Shown one piece after another: positions 50,828 through 59,412 of a stretch of DNA of 64,000 nucleotides (position 1 is its first letter; each line of letters starts with the position of its first letter). Where the stretch lies: assembly GCF_018449525.1 (NCBI RefSeq), contig NZ_JAAVUS010000011.1, positions 1 to 64,000 on the forward strand, given 5' to 3'. The translations under genes and the position numbers were made by a program. The stretch is from Bradyrhizobium sp. dw_78. Its GTDB lineage: Bacteria; Pseudomonadota; Alphaproteobacteria; Rhizobiales; Xanthobacteraceae. Under the pieces are notes generated by a model that worked only from the letters and a program-made list of their open reading frames with translations, had not been told where the DNA came from and searched no databases.

Positions 50828-52372
50828 TCACACAGACGGCAAAGAGCTGCGCCGTGATGCCCAGGCACGTTTTATGGATCTCGCACGATGCGCGCTACGG
50901 GCGGCCAAACGAGCCAGGCGGTTCCAACTCAAATATTTTCGCCATCGAATTTTCCGGTCGGGTGCTTGCGGAGGGAGCCATCCCGCTACGGGGCCGACGT
51001 GAACGTCGATCCCGTAAGCATATTGCTGCTGATTATAAGGCGCGCCGCGGTATAAGATGGCCTCGCAAGTCCCGGCGAGTTTGCGATATATGCCATTGTC
51101 GGTCGCACAGCTAAACAGTAGCGCCGCGCAAAACTGCTTCCCATCCGCCTTTGCGACTACCGTGACGTACAGCGCCTGCTCATCTGGTTCTCCAACCTCA
51201 ACACTCCAGCCCGCGTCTCGGATGGGGCGAACCAGTTCCTTGATGCAGTCGTTGGACAACATCGCCTTGCGCAGAAGCGCGCCATTATCCGTCGGCATCT
51301 CGGGCACAAGGCGGCCGTGTTTCTGGTAGCGCTTCTGTTCGATCATTTTGAGGCTCATTCGTGCGTTACCCTGGAGCAAGGCTTGCTGCCAGAGCAGCTT
51401 ACTGTCCTCGTTCATCTCCGGGAAAAAGAACGACACAAGGTGGGACTCGTCATGCCACGATTCAATGAGGGCCAAAGTCGCCAGAGCGACCACAAGACGG
51501 CTGAAATTCGCTGATTGCTGCCAGTCGGAATGCGTGCCGTGCGCAAACATATGGCGATTGAGCCATGTTACTCCGTCATATTCTCCGGTCTTGCGGAAGA
51601 AGGATTTCTGTAACCAGCGTCGATAAGTTTCAAAGGTGAAGACACGTTCATCCTGACCAAAAAGATAATCCCCGCTCAGATAATCCTGCGGCACCCACAT
51701 CTTTTCATAGTGTGCCTGCGCGGCAGTTTCGACGGCACGATTGATCACACGGTCGACTTTTGCGGATACGGGAAGCTCGTCTCCTGCGCCGGAAACGATT
51801 CGAGTCAGGCTTCCTTCAATCGCCGGAATAAGAGCTGAGATGCTGGCCGCGCGGTACCCGCTATAAAAAGCGAGATATGCCTCACGCGCCAGGGCGCAAA
51901 CATCCTTCAGGCTTCGCGTGGCGGGAAGGATTTGCGCGACGCAAACGGCCTGGAACGACAGGATATACAACGTGGATGTATGATAGTTGAACATTTCTAT
52001 GGCCTGCTGCTTCGAGCGGCCTTGGGCGGAGATCAGGATTTTATCGGAGGCTCCCCTTGAAACCCACAACGGGGAAAACCATTCCATCTTCTCCCATAAC
52101 GCCGCTTTCGCCTCGGCCTTTTGCCGCCGCAGCTCCCAGCCCGGATCGCCTTGCGCGGGAATTTTCGGGAAACAGGCTTTGACTTCCCCGACGGTCAGAA
52201 CTATGGCCGGTGTCTTCGCAAAGGCTCCGACATCGCGCTCCTCCACAAGCGTCACGTCAAGGCCGCGTTCTCCAGCCCAGAGTTGAATATCTTCAGGCTT
52301 GAGCGCAGCAAGCGACGGCGCGTTCAGGGCGCGATACCAAATGGCTTTGAAGTGGTCCTCTAGATTCGACAT
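50828..52372 (-). CDS. Unrecognised protein with HEPN-like RxxxxH motif
   Basis: The 514-residue protein is not one I can name. Residues 150-300 are helical and contain W-L-N-R273-H-M-F-A-H278-G, an R-x4-H pattern in the L-N-R-H-x-x-x-H-G wording seen in HEPN-like domains of defence and RNase proteins. A restriction-like or nucleotide-processing N-domain is possible but not shown. The C-terminus is rich in Arg and Trp. The gene lies in an island of unrelated accessory genes, which fits a defence role; this is inference. Confidence 0.65.
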   Translation of the reverse strand: MSNLEDHFKAIWYRALNAPSLAALKPEDIQLWAGERGLDVTLVEERDVGAFAKTPAIVLTVGEVKACFPKIPAQGDPGWELRRQKAEAKAALWEKMEWFSPLWVSRGASDKILISAQGRSKQQAIEMFNYHTSTLYILSFQAVCVAQILPATRSLKDVCALAREAYLAFYSGYRAASISALIPAIEGSLTRIVSGAGDELPVSAKVDRVINRAVETAAQAHYEKMWVPQDYLSGDYLFGQDERVFTFETYRRWLQKSFFRKTGEYDGVTWLNRHMFAHGTHSDWQQSANFSRLVVALATLALIESWHDESHLVSFFFPEMNEDSKLLWQQALLQGNARMSLKMIEQKRYQKHGRLVPEMPTDNGALLRKAMLSNDCIKELVRPIRDAGWSVEVGEPDEQALYVTVVAKADGKQFCAALLFSCATDNGIYRKLAGTCEAILYRGAPYNQQQYAYGIDVHVGPVAGWLPPQAPDRKIRWRKYLSWNRLARLAARSAHRARSIKRAWASRRSSLPSV

Positions 52373-52415
52373 TTTTTTCGCCGCAATAGTTTTTCTTCCG
52401 CCATCGTCTGCACCT

Positions 52416-52664
52416 CTACAGGGTACTTAGATCGTCCGGTACGTCGCCGAACTTCTTGATGATCGTTGCATCGCCAAAATCGCCGGTGGCGGGATCTCCA
52501 GTTCGGCTGAAGGCCATGGCTCCCACATGTCCCGGTTTGCGCGATAGTGCTTCCGCGCGCATCACGACCGCGACCGGGTTGAAGCATTCTGTCGGCTCGC
52601 CGGCCGCAATGCCGTCGTCGGCAGCGACAAAGGGCAGCGCCACGAAGTAGGTTACTTCCGTCAT
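52416..52664 (-). CDS. Small conserved protein, unknown function
   Basis: The 82-residue protein begins M-T-E-V-T-Y-F-V-A-L-P-F and contains A-F-S-R-T-G-D-P-A-T-G-D-F-G-D-A. I recall near-identical short proteins in rhizobial accessory regions, so it is a real gene. There is no known domain. It lies ten bases from the next minus-strand small gene and is probably co-transcribed with it. Confidence 0.65.
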   Translation of the reverse strand: MTEVTYFVALPFVAADDGIAAGEPTECFNPVAVVMRAEALSRKPGHVGAMAFSRTGDPATGDFGDATIIKKFGDVPDDLSTL

Positions 52665-52673
52665 GGTTCGCTC

Positions 52674-52883
52674 CTAGCCGGAATAGGTATGAAATCTTCC
52701 CCGCACAAAGGCGTGGGAGACGGCTTTCATCAATTCGTCAACCTCGGTCTCCAGATATTCGTTCGCGACAATCAACGCGCGGATCGTCGAACGCATGTCG
52801 CCGTCGCATGCCTCGATGGCCTGATCCACGGCAGCCTCCAGTCCGTCCGCGTCCTGTGTGTTCGGTAGCGAGCCAGACGACAT
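52674..52883 (-). CDS. Small conserved helical protein, unknown function
   Basis: The 69-residue protein is mostly helical (A-V-D-Q-A-I-E-A-C-D-G-D-M-R and L-E-T-E-V-D-E-L-M-K-A-V-S-H) and ends G-R-F-H-T-Y-S-G. I remember this ending in conserved hypothetical proteins of the group. It is divergent from the 185-residue protein at 52934 and precedes the small gene at 52416 in a likely two-gene unit. Confidence 0.62.
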   Translation of the reverse strand: MSSGSLPNTQDADGLEAAVDQAIEACDGDMRSTIRALIVANEYLETEVDELMKAVSHAFVRGRFHTYSG

Positions 52884-52933
52884 GACGCTGTTCCAGGTTG
52901 ACCGGTCACGCCCTGTGTTCCTATTTTGTTCTC

Positions 52934-53491
52934 ATGAAGTCAACCCGTCGTTTTAAGCCGCCCTGGACGCTGATCCGGGAAAATTCCGAGTGCTACACCG
53001 TTCAGGACGCCAACGGTGTGACGGTGGCCTGGCTGTATTGCCGCGACGATTCACAGCGTTACAGTTTCGGTGCCGGCGAGTTCACATCGGAGGAGGCGCG
53101 CCGGATCGGAAAGGCCATCAGCCGGATTCCCGAATTCATGACCCAGCGGCAGGGCTTTCACCAGCGTGGGGGAGGGCCGCGCTGGTGCGCCGATCGGCCC
53201 TATCATGTCGCGCTGGAGGACACCTACATTCGCGCCCACTGGGACGAAATTGACGCGCTCTGCAAGCTCAATAGCCTGCCGTTCAATTCGACCGGCGAGA
53301 CCATCCAGAACGAAGGCGTATGGAAGGTCTATGAGTTCACCTGGCAAATGGATGCCATCCTGTTTTGGGATCGCTTCGAGGGTCGCTGGCTGCGCGGCAG
53401 CGAGTTTCACTATCCCGAGCGACCTGCAAATTTGCCGTCCTTGAAACCGCTCCAGAGTTGGCCGAAATTCAAGCCGCGAAATACGCGGTAG
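52934..53491 (+). CDS. Conserved hypothetical protein next to YedK remnant
   Basis: The 185-residue soluble protein starts M-K-S-T-R-R-F-K-P-P-W, has A-R-R-I-G-K-A-I-S-R-I-P-E-F and ends W-P-K-F-K-P-R-N. I recognise it as a conserved rhizobial hypothetical that is often found near a YedK-type gene. No enzymatic motif stands out. The start is set at the ATG at 52934; a TTG at 52898 extends the frame but is less likely. It ends 17 bases before the YedK fragment. Confidence 0.68.
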   Translation: MKSTRRFKPPWTLIRENSECYTVQDANGVTVAWLYCRDDSQRYSFGAGEFTSEEARRIGKAISRIPEFMTQRQGFHQRGGGPRWCADRPYHVALEDTYIRAHWDEIDALCKLNSLPFNSTGETIQNEGVWKVYEFTWQMDAILFWDRFEGRWLRGSEFHYPERPANLPSLKPLQSWPKFKPRNTR

Positions 53492-53508
53492 CAGATCGCA
53501 GGTCTACG

Positions 53509-53664
53509 ATGTGCAATCTCTATTCGATTACGACCAATCAGGCGGCCATCGTCGCGCTGTTTCGCGTGCCGAACCGCTATGTCGGCAATCTGCCGCCGAT
53601 GCCCGGCGTGCTTCCGGTTTACCCGACGCCGGTCGTGCGCAACGCGGCCGCTCGCTATTCTTAG
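53509..53664 (+). pseudogene. YedK/SRAP (SOS response-associated peptidase) N-terminal fragment
   Basis: The 51-codon reading starts M-C-N-L-Y-S-I-T-T-N, with the catalytic Cys2 that crosslinks abasic DNA, and continues P-P-M-P-G-V-L-P-V-Y-P. It then stops. Full-length SRAP proteins are about 220 residues, so the rest is lost. The fragment would not be active. The break may mark the joint where the island of 53.9-56.7 kb was inserted. Confidence 0.65.
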
Positions 53665-53949
53665 CAATCGGTCCAGGTCCGTCGTGAGTCAATCGCGTCA
53701 GTTTGCCGGTGCGCCGGTCACGTCCGGTCTTACCTTATGAACGACGACGGCAGCATCGATCGGCATGTCTCAAAGGTGCCAGAGGTGGACCTCGCTTGAA
53801 TCGCTGGACACGACGGAGGGCCTGCCCCAGTAGCAGGCTCGGCTATATTTCGATCATACCAAACAGCCGACGAGCCATAATGGCGAGGACTCTACCCTAC
53901 GTAGCTGCTATAGTTTACAGAAAATCTATAGCTGGTTTCGGAGCCCACA
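53665..53949. other. Gene-free joint, possible promoter for the two-gene unit
   Basis: No supported gene. Near its right end is an A/T-rich stretch with two CTATAG words (about 53908-53932), which could hold a -10 element for the gene at 53950. A short reading L-M-N-D-D-G-S-I-D-R-H-V near 53736-53770 may be a gene tail. Confidence 0.3.
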
Positions 53950-54636
53950 ATGCCAGAGCAGTCCTTTTTCGAAACGGAAGCTCTTTTGACTCTTTTGAAC
54001 GCTGCGTCGTCGCGCCTGGGAATTTCGGCTTCTGATCTGCAAAACATTACAGATGAGATTTCGGACCAGGACGCCACCCGGCTGAACGGCGAATTGGTCG
54101 AAATACTTAAGTTACTCCCCTCGACCGCAATAGAAATGGAGGAGGAATTGCCTCCGCCAGGGATCGATCAGTCCAGGCTGTCGTTTCGAATTTGGCGACA
54201 GACCAACTCAGACCGTCAACCGAACAAGATGTTGTTTATCCGAGTGAAGGACGCCGCTCCAACTGTCGGCATAGGCCTTGTCGGCCTCGTCCTTGCGCTT
54301 GCTACGCTGTCACCCTCTGCTATCACATCGGGAATGTCGACCGTGAAGGGCGTTTACGACAACTTTGTAAAGTTGAAGAGCCCGGAAGACGACGACGCAA
54401 TGAGCATCTATGACGCGCTATTAAAATGCGCGGCTACAATCACCGTTGAGACTGAACAGCCCTCTGTTTCAGGCGTAAAAGCCGCCGAACTTGCCGACTT
54501 TGGCGGTCCAAGTGGGGATCGAGCCGCAAAGGCACTTAAACGACTGAAGGATTTGAGCCTCGCGGAAGTAGCTGCCTGGGGCGATTCAGGTGGGGATCTC
54601 GCGCATCCCGATAATCTTTGGCGTCTCAGAGCTTGA
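53950..54636 (+). CDS. Unrecognised membrane-associated protein, first gene of a two-gene unit
   Basis: The 228-residue protein has a helical N-part (1-60), a hydrophobic segment (V-G-I-G-L-V-G-L-V-L-A-L-A-T-L, about 104-122) and a C-terminal segment (about 160-228). The C-terminal part could be a small helical bundle or winged helix (K-A-L-K-R-L-K-D-L-S-L). I do not recognise the family. It is followed by the HExxH gene with a 2-base gap, so the two are translated as one unit. A/T content is raised compared with flanking genes, which suggests transfer. Confidence 0.6.
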   Translation: MPEQSFFETEALLTLLNAASSRLGISASDLQNITDEISDQDATRLNGELVEILKLLPSTAIEMEEELPPPGIDQSRLSFRIWRQTNSDRQPNKMLFIRVKDAAPTVGIGLVGLVLALATLSPSAITSGMSTVKGVYDNFVKLKSPEDDDAMSIYDALLKCAATITVETEQPSVSGVKAAELADFGGPSGDRAAKALKRLKDLSLAEVAAWGDSGGDLAHPDNLWRLRA

Positions 54637-54638
54637 CC

Positions 54639-56303
54639 ATGTCGAGGGCAAGAGCGTTTATCGGCCGAATTTTTGCGAAAATCATAAGGTCGGCAAAGGC
54701 GGTACCGGGTAAAGAGCCGTCCGCGGAGCCGTTGCGGCTAAATGAAATCAAGTGGCAAAGAAATTCTTTGGGATTGTCCCAGCGCTCCGGCACTGTGTAC
54801 GGCTCATATTCGCACAGGTATCTGTCCGTCAGCGCCGTAAGCATGGGAGAAATCGAATCTGAACAACAGCTCGAAGAGCTGCTAGCAGAGAGCCAAGGCG
54901 CCTCGCTGCTAGATTTGGCGATGCGCCACACCGTGATCTTTCACGAATATCGTCACTTTCACGACTGTTTCGGAACCAGCGCCGGAATCTTTTCGTTTCT
55001 CAACTATGTGCAGTGTCTCGAGGCGTTCCTGGACGTTTGCAGGAGGTTACGTGAGGAAGGCGTCGAGTTCAGATTCCCGTTCGGCGAATGGATTCAGCAA
55101 AGAGACTGCCCGGCTTATGTCAAAGAGTTTTATCGGCAGCTCGCCTTCGGTACGTTCTACCGTTTAATCTTTGATGGTACGTGCGAATTACCACCACAGA
55201 GGGGCGAGGACGGTGAATCTTGGCGCGACTTTTTGATCCGATTCGGCCCAGAAAGCATTCACATTCCGGCCTTTCCGCTAACGTTTGGAGTGCAGGATCC
55301 TGGTGAGCCGGAGGGACTTAGTCCTGTCGTGCATTGGGTCCCTCTGGGTTTTAACGTCTTGATCGAGGGTAATGCACAAGCCTTGCAAAGACGCCTGCTG
55401 GTATCCAGCTTCTCCGAAGCTGCGGACCGTGAGCTGGAAATTGCCCAAACGTTGCACGTATCGCATCACCCCATCGACGAAAAACTGGATCACTTGGACA
55501 TCACGTCCAATATCGTCGAACCGTACCGGATTACAGACCTGCTTCTCTCCAAGTATTTGAGAAAGTACCACGAAAAGCTCGAAAAGTTTCCGCGCCGCTG
55601 GATCACTCATCTGACAGACTTAGCTCTGATGGCCTCTCCCATGGAAAGCTTTGGGGAAAAGTCAAGGAGCATGCCTCCCGGTGGAAGGTTCGTGCAGATG
55701 ATCGAACTCACAAAATGGCCAGACTCCGCCGAAGACTCTCCGCAATTCCCGTCGGGGTTTTCCCGCGACGATTTGATAGCTATTCGAGATAGTATACGCG
55801 ACTGCGGCGGTCCGGAAGAGATAACCGGACAGTCAGTTTTCTCGCCCGTAGAATATATAGCGCGCTATGTACGCCAACATATCATAGCGCCTATCCTGGA
55901 TCTCAGAATTCAATATGGGAACGAGATCTTTAGCGATTTTGATTTGTATCTTTCGAAGTTCTCGGAGTTTCCCACTGCGCCGATGGTGACCATCGGCGCT
56001 AAAACCCGTGCGTCTGGCGACACTCCGCCGGAGTTTTTTAATTGGTGGACACGCTTCGTCATGATCGGTGAGGTGGCCGAGCAAATCTGGTCTGGGCGTC
56101 GCATTATCTGTTGTCCGCGAGCGTACCCTACAGTCGAAGGTATAGCGGGGTTCGATTTCGCCGCCGAACCGGGATGTGAAACCAATCTTGCTGCCAAGAT
56201 TTGTGGCACTTGGGACAAAAAGAGGACACAGGCACTGCCAGACTGCTACTTCGGATTTCTGATGAAAGGGCTCTTTGGTCGTAGCGACACTCCGCGAGAA
56301 TAG
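54639..56303 (+). CDS. Unrecognised protein with HExxH motif, second gene of the unit
   Basis: The 554-residue protein carries I-F-H102-E103-Y-R-H106-F-H-D, a zinc-peptidase-like HExxH in a predicted helix. A third ligand cannot be assigned by eye. No signal peptide is evident; the first 20 residues are basic. Two Cys-rich spots (I-I-C-C-P and a later C near 535) are present. It is coupled to the preceding membrane protein. Such a pair, membrane component plus protease-like effector, is reminiscent of defence or toxin units, but no family name can be given. Confidence 0.62.
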   Translation: MSRARAFIGRIFAKIIRSAKAVPGKEPSAEPLRLNEIKWQRNSLGLSQRSGTVYGSYSHRYLSVSAVSMGEIESEQQLEELLAESQGASLLDLAMRHTVIFHEYRHFHDCFGTSAGIFSFLNYVQCLEAFLDVCRRLREEGVEFRFPFGEWIQQRDCPAYVKEFYRQLAFGTFYRLIFDGTCELPPQRGEDGESWRDFLIRFGPESIHIPAFPLTFGVQDPGEPEGLSPVVHWVPLGFNVLIEGNAQALQRRLLVSSFSEAADRELEIAQTLHVSHHPIDEKLDHLDITSNIVEPYRITDLLLSKYLRKYHEKLEKFPRRWITHLTDLALMASPMESFGEKSRSMPPGGRFVQMIELTKWPDSAEDSPQFPSGFSRDDLIAIRDSIRDCGGPEEITGQSVFSPVEYIARYVRQHIIAPILDLRIQYGNEIFSDFDLYLSKFSEFPTAPMVTIGAKTRASGDTPPEFFNWWTRFVMIGEVAEQIWSGRRIICCPRAYPTVEGIAGFDFAAEPGCETNLAAKICGTWDKKRTQALPDCYFGFLMKGLFGRSDTPRE

Positions 56304-56378
56304 TCGGCCTTCAATTCGAGAATGTGTTGCCCCTAAGGAATGTCTGTCGAGGGTCAAAGACGTCTTGATGGCCCCAAA

Positions 56379-56666
56379 AAAGCAGCGGCTACCGTGCTCA
56401 GCTTTGCGATTTTGGCTGACTATTTTCCGAAACAGCTCGCCGGGCGGGCTAACGGAGCGCTGAATCTGTTCCACATCGCCGCAGCGTTTGCGGTGCAGTA
56501 CATAACCGGTGTCGTGCTTCAGCATTGGACGCCTGAAGCCGGGCATTATCCCGAAATCGCTTATCAGACAGCCTTTGCTCTCAACCTCGTCCTCCAGATC
56601 GTGGCATGGATCTGGTTTGCGCGGCCGTGGGCCTTTCTTCGACATCCGACGACATGCCGCGGATAA
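56379..56666 (+). pseudogene. MFS transporter fragment
   Basis: About 95 codons read V-L-S-F-A-I-L-A-D-Y-F-P-K, A-G-R-A-N-G-A-L-N-L-F-H-I and end in a membrane helix (L-N-L-V-L-Q-I-V-A-W-I-W-F-A). These match inner and terminal membrane helices of a major facilitator transporter. The upstream ten or so helices are missing. It marks the right border of the island. Confidence 0.6.
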
Positions 56667-56675
56667 CGGTCTCCT

Positions 56676-57086
56676 CTAGGCCTTGCCGGACTTGCTTTCC
56701 CAGGCGGAGGGGACGCTGGCGCCGGTGGCGTGGTCGATGATGAACAGCCAGTTCCCGTCAGGCTGGCGGCGCGCGATCTCGATCGCACTGCCCGTCAGCG
56801 TGATTTTGCCTTCGTGACGGAAGCGGTAGTCGGCGCGCGCCAGAGCGATATCGCCATTGACGCCGACGAAATTGACCTTGGTTTCGATGGCGCCGGGCAC
56901 GTTCGCCAGACCCGCGAGGCTCTTGCGGATCGCTTCATGCCCAATCACCGGGCTGGGGCCGTCGAACAGGACCGCATCCGGCTCATACAGCGAGACCCAG
57001 GCGTCGACGTTGCGGCCCTCGTTGAAAATCCTGGCGAATGTCGCATTGGTCTGGCTGGGATCAGTGATCTTGTAAGCTTTGGACAT
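56676..57086 (-). CDS. SnoaL/NTF2-like protein, duplicated copy 1
   Basis: The 136-residue protein begins M-S-K-A-Y-K-I-T-D-P-S and has an NTF2-like fold pattern (D-A-W-V-S-L-Y-E-P-D-A-V, then V-N-F-V-G-V-N-G-D-I-A-L). It differs from copy 2 (61126-61536) at only about eight residues. The start at 57086 is set by comparison with copy 2. Homology with copy 2 continues 52 bases upstream and then ends. The palindromic operators of copy 2 are absent here, so its regulation must differ or be lost. Confidence 0.78.
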   Translation of the reverse strand: MSKAYKITDPSQTNATFARIFNEGRNVDAWVSLYEPDAVLFDGPSPVIGHEAIRKSLAGLANVPGAIETKVNFVGVNGDIALARADYRFRHEGKITLTGSAIEIARRQPDGNWLFIIDHATGASVPSAWESKSGKA

Positions 57087-57138
57087 CAGTGGCTCTTGGT
57101 TGGGAGACCCAGCAGCCCGGTTTCCCCGCTGATCGGGA
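56676..57138 (-). repeat. Segmental duplication, left copy
   Basis: These 463 bases, covering the SnoaL-like gene and 52 bases upstream, match 61126-61588 in the same orientation with no length change. The match ends at GATCGGGA in both. The two copies are 4.45 kb apart. Confidence 0.85.
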
Positions 57139-57260
57139 AAGGCATTGCAACGGCCGCTGCCTGATGACGCGCCGCGGATCGTTACGCGCGGCGCCGACAA
57201 AGAAGACCGTGCGGCCTCGTGAAAAAGCCACACCACTTCATCCGCGCCAGCGCAATCGTT

Positions 57261-57890
57261 TCACCAAGTTATCAGAGGAGCGCGGCGAAGCCAGGCGTCA
57301 TCGGTCAATTGCTTGACGACGAACTTCGCGACGTCGCGGCGAGCCACGGTCCCGCCATGGACCCGGGATAGATCGGTTTGCGCATGCACCGACCCCTTGG
57401 CGGGCTTGTCGTTCAGGATTGTCGGCCGGACCAGCACCCAGTCGAGATCACTGCCGCGGACGACATCTTCCTGGCGGTTCTTGTCCTGGTAGACCTTCCT
57501 CAGCAGCAACGGCAGAAACAATCTGTCGTAAAGAAAGCCGCCGTGACCGCGGCTGTCGCCGGCCCCCACGCCCGTGATGCACACCAGGCGGCGTACCTTC
57601 CGGTCGTCCATCGCTTTCACGAGCGCGCGTGTTGCCGCCGAAAGAAGGGTGACTTCGCGGAAGGGACTCATGGGTGTACCCAAGGAGCTGATCACGCCGG
57701 AACAACCCTCGAGCGCGCGCAAGAGGGCCTGCTCGTCGCGGGCGTCGCCCTCAACGAGGTCGGCCCCGGCAAGATGGGTCGCCTTCGCCTTGGATCGCAC
57801 CAGCGCCGTGACCGAGTGGCCCTGCAGGGCCGCTTCACGCACAATCTCGCGACCGGTGCCACCCGTTGCTCCCAGAATCAGGACTCGCAT
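57261..57890 (-). CDS. NmrA-like NAD(P)-binding protein (atypical SDR)
   Basis: The 209-residue protein starts M-R-V-L-I-L-G-A-T-G-G-T-G (dinucleotide loop, 6-13). It has the atypical SDR pattern with D-L-V-E-G-D-A-R (about 48-55) and Y-Q-D-K-N-R-Q-E (about 140). Relatives act as flavin or quinone reductases or as redox-sensing regulators. It lies in the segment between the two SnoaL copies. No catalytic claim is made beyond NAD(P) binding. Confidence 0.82.
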   Translation of the reverse strand: MRVLILGATGGTGREIVREAALQGHSVTALVRSKAKATHLAGADLVEGDARDEQALLRALEGCSGVISSLGTPMSPFREVTLLSAATRALVKAMDDRKVRRLVCITGVGAGDSRGHGGFLYDRLFLPLLLRKVYQDKNRQEDVVRGSDLDWVLVRPTILNDKPAKGSVHAQTDLSRVHGGTVARRDVAKFVVKQLTDDAWLRRAPLITW

Positions 57891-57973
57891 ATCGACAGCT
57901 CTGCCATGAAGAACGCCTCCTGCTTGGAGTAGTGGGTGGTTGTCATCTCGCTGCCTCCGGAGCGTTCGCCGGT

Positions 57974-58153
57974 TCAGGCCGCCTTTGCGGTCTTGAGCGT
58001 TGGGTAGACGGTGTAGCCCTTCGGCCCCACGCCGTAGAAGCTCGACGGATCAGGCTTGTTGAGCGGCGCGTCGGTTCGGAGGCGCTCCACCACGTCGAAA
58101 CGAGCCCCCGCGAATTTGCCGCCGGCGCCGACCGCTAGGATGGTTTCGCTCAT
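57974..58153 (-). pseudogene. NmrA-like oxidoreductase remnant, internally deleted
   Basis: The 59-codon frame begins M-S-E-T-I-L-A-V-G-A-G-G-K-F-A-G, an NAD(P)-binding start of the NmrA/quinone-reductase type. It then reads directly into what looks like an unrelated or distal segment ending K-T-A-K-A-A. The family is about 290 residues, so most is missing. The rest of 57891-58218 has no other supported gene. Confidence 0.4.
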
Positions 58154-58218
58154 CTATTTTGTCCTCGCGCGCAACGAAACATTTGTCGCCGCTCTTGTGG
58201 CAAACCCTCTAATCGCTT

Positions 58219-59259
58219 CTATCCGCCTGCGAAGGTGGCGTGAGTAACCGATACTGTCGTCCCCTTGGGACCGCTCATGGTGACGACCTGAGAATCGAGT
58301 TGCTTTGCAAGGGCTTTGACAATACCCGTTCCCAACCCGGTTTTCGGTTGGGCAAAAACGCCATCTGGCTTGCCCATTCCGTTGTCGGCGACCGAAAGCT
58401 TCCAGTCGGTCCCGGACACGTCGTATGCAACGGTAATCTGCCCGTCTTTCGTTTTTTCGTCGAAAGCATGCTTCAGCGCGTTTATGACCAGTTCGGTGAC
58501 GATCAATCCCAGACTCTCGGCGTTGACGCAGGTCGAAAGTCCGCCCTTGCCGAGCACCTTCAAAGAAATTGAAGCGCTGTCACCAATCATTGAATGCGTG
58601 AGTGCGCCGCAGAGCGTGGTTAGATAGGGCAGCATTTCCATCGTCCCAAGGCCGGCTGCAGCGTGAAGATGTCGCTGCACGGCTGCAACCGATATGACCC
58701 TGTTGTGGGCGTCCTGCAGATGACGTCGTGTCTCCTCGGACTCCACGGATTTTGCCTTCAACATGATGATGCTGGCGATGATCTGGAGACTGTTGGCAAC
58801 GCGGTGCTCGAGTTCATCGAGCAGCACATCCTTTTGTCGCAGCAACTCGTCCTTGTCGCGCTCCAGCGTACGTTGGACGGTAATATCCTCAACGCTGAGC
58901 AAGATATTCTTGTGCGCTTTCTCATAAAGAACGATGCAGGCATTCAACAGCAGGATGCGTTTTCCGATGCGAGGAAATTCATGCTCGACTTCATAATCAT
59001 CCATCGTACCGTGGTCCGGTATGATTTTTTCCAGCAATGTTCGAAGCTTTGGAATGTCCCACTCGCCGGCGCCCAACGCGTAAAGATGCTTGCCCCGGGA
59101 ATCGTCGGGATTGGTTGCGAACTTCACATAAAAGGATCGGCTCGCTGCGATGACCCGCAGGTCCTTGTCGAGAACGATGAGAGGTTCACGGACGGTGTCC
59201 ACCATGGCCTGCGCAAGGGCACAGGCATCTTCGACTTCACTGAATTGCTTTTTGAACAC
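58219..59259 (-). CDS. HisKA_2/HWE-type sensor histidine kinase with PAS domain
   Basis: From the GTG at 59259 (with GAGGGAAAGG upstream) the product is about 346 residues. A PAS domain occupies about 15-130. The phosphorylated-His box is L-L-D-E-L-E-H-R-V-A-N-S-L-Q (about 145-158), and an ATPase domain with N-A-L-K-H-A (N box) and V-A-D-N-G-M-G (G1) follows. The wording places it with the HisKA_2/HWE kinases that pair with PhyR-like or CheY-like receivers in alphaproteobacteria. No partner receiver is adjacent. The frame stays open to 60108, but that upstream part is antisense to the phosphate transporter. Confidence 0.8.
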   Translation of the reverse strand: MFKKQFSEVEDACALAQAMVDTVREPLIVLDKDLRVIAASRSFYVKFATNPDDSRGKHLYALGAGEWDIPKLRTLLEKIIPDHGTMDDYEVEHEFPRIGKRILLLNACIVLYEKAHKNILLSVEDITVQRTLERDKDELLRQKDVLLDELEHRVANSLQIIASIIMLKAKSVESEETRRHLQDAHNRVISVAAVQRHLHAAAGLGTMEMLPYLTTLCGALTHSMIGDSASISLKVLGKGGLSTCVNAESLGLIVTELVINALKHAFDEKTKDGQITVAYDVSGTDWKLSVADNGMGKPDGVFAQPKTGLGTGIVKALAKQLDSQVVTMSGPKGTTVSVTHATFAGG

Positions 59260-59412
59260 GAACGGCCTTTCCCTCGGAGCGCGCGACACCGGGATAGCGA
59301 GGCGTAGACCGGGGTATGGAGAGGATACAGACCAACGGCCAGATCGAGACTTAGGTCCGTGTTGTAGCTGGATTATAAAGTGAGCAATATTGATCACCAA
59401 CCTCGGGAGTGA

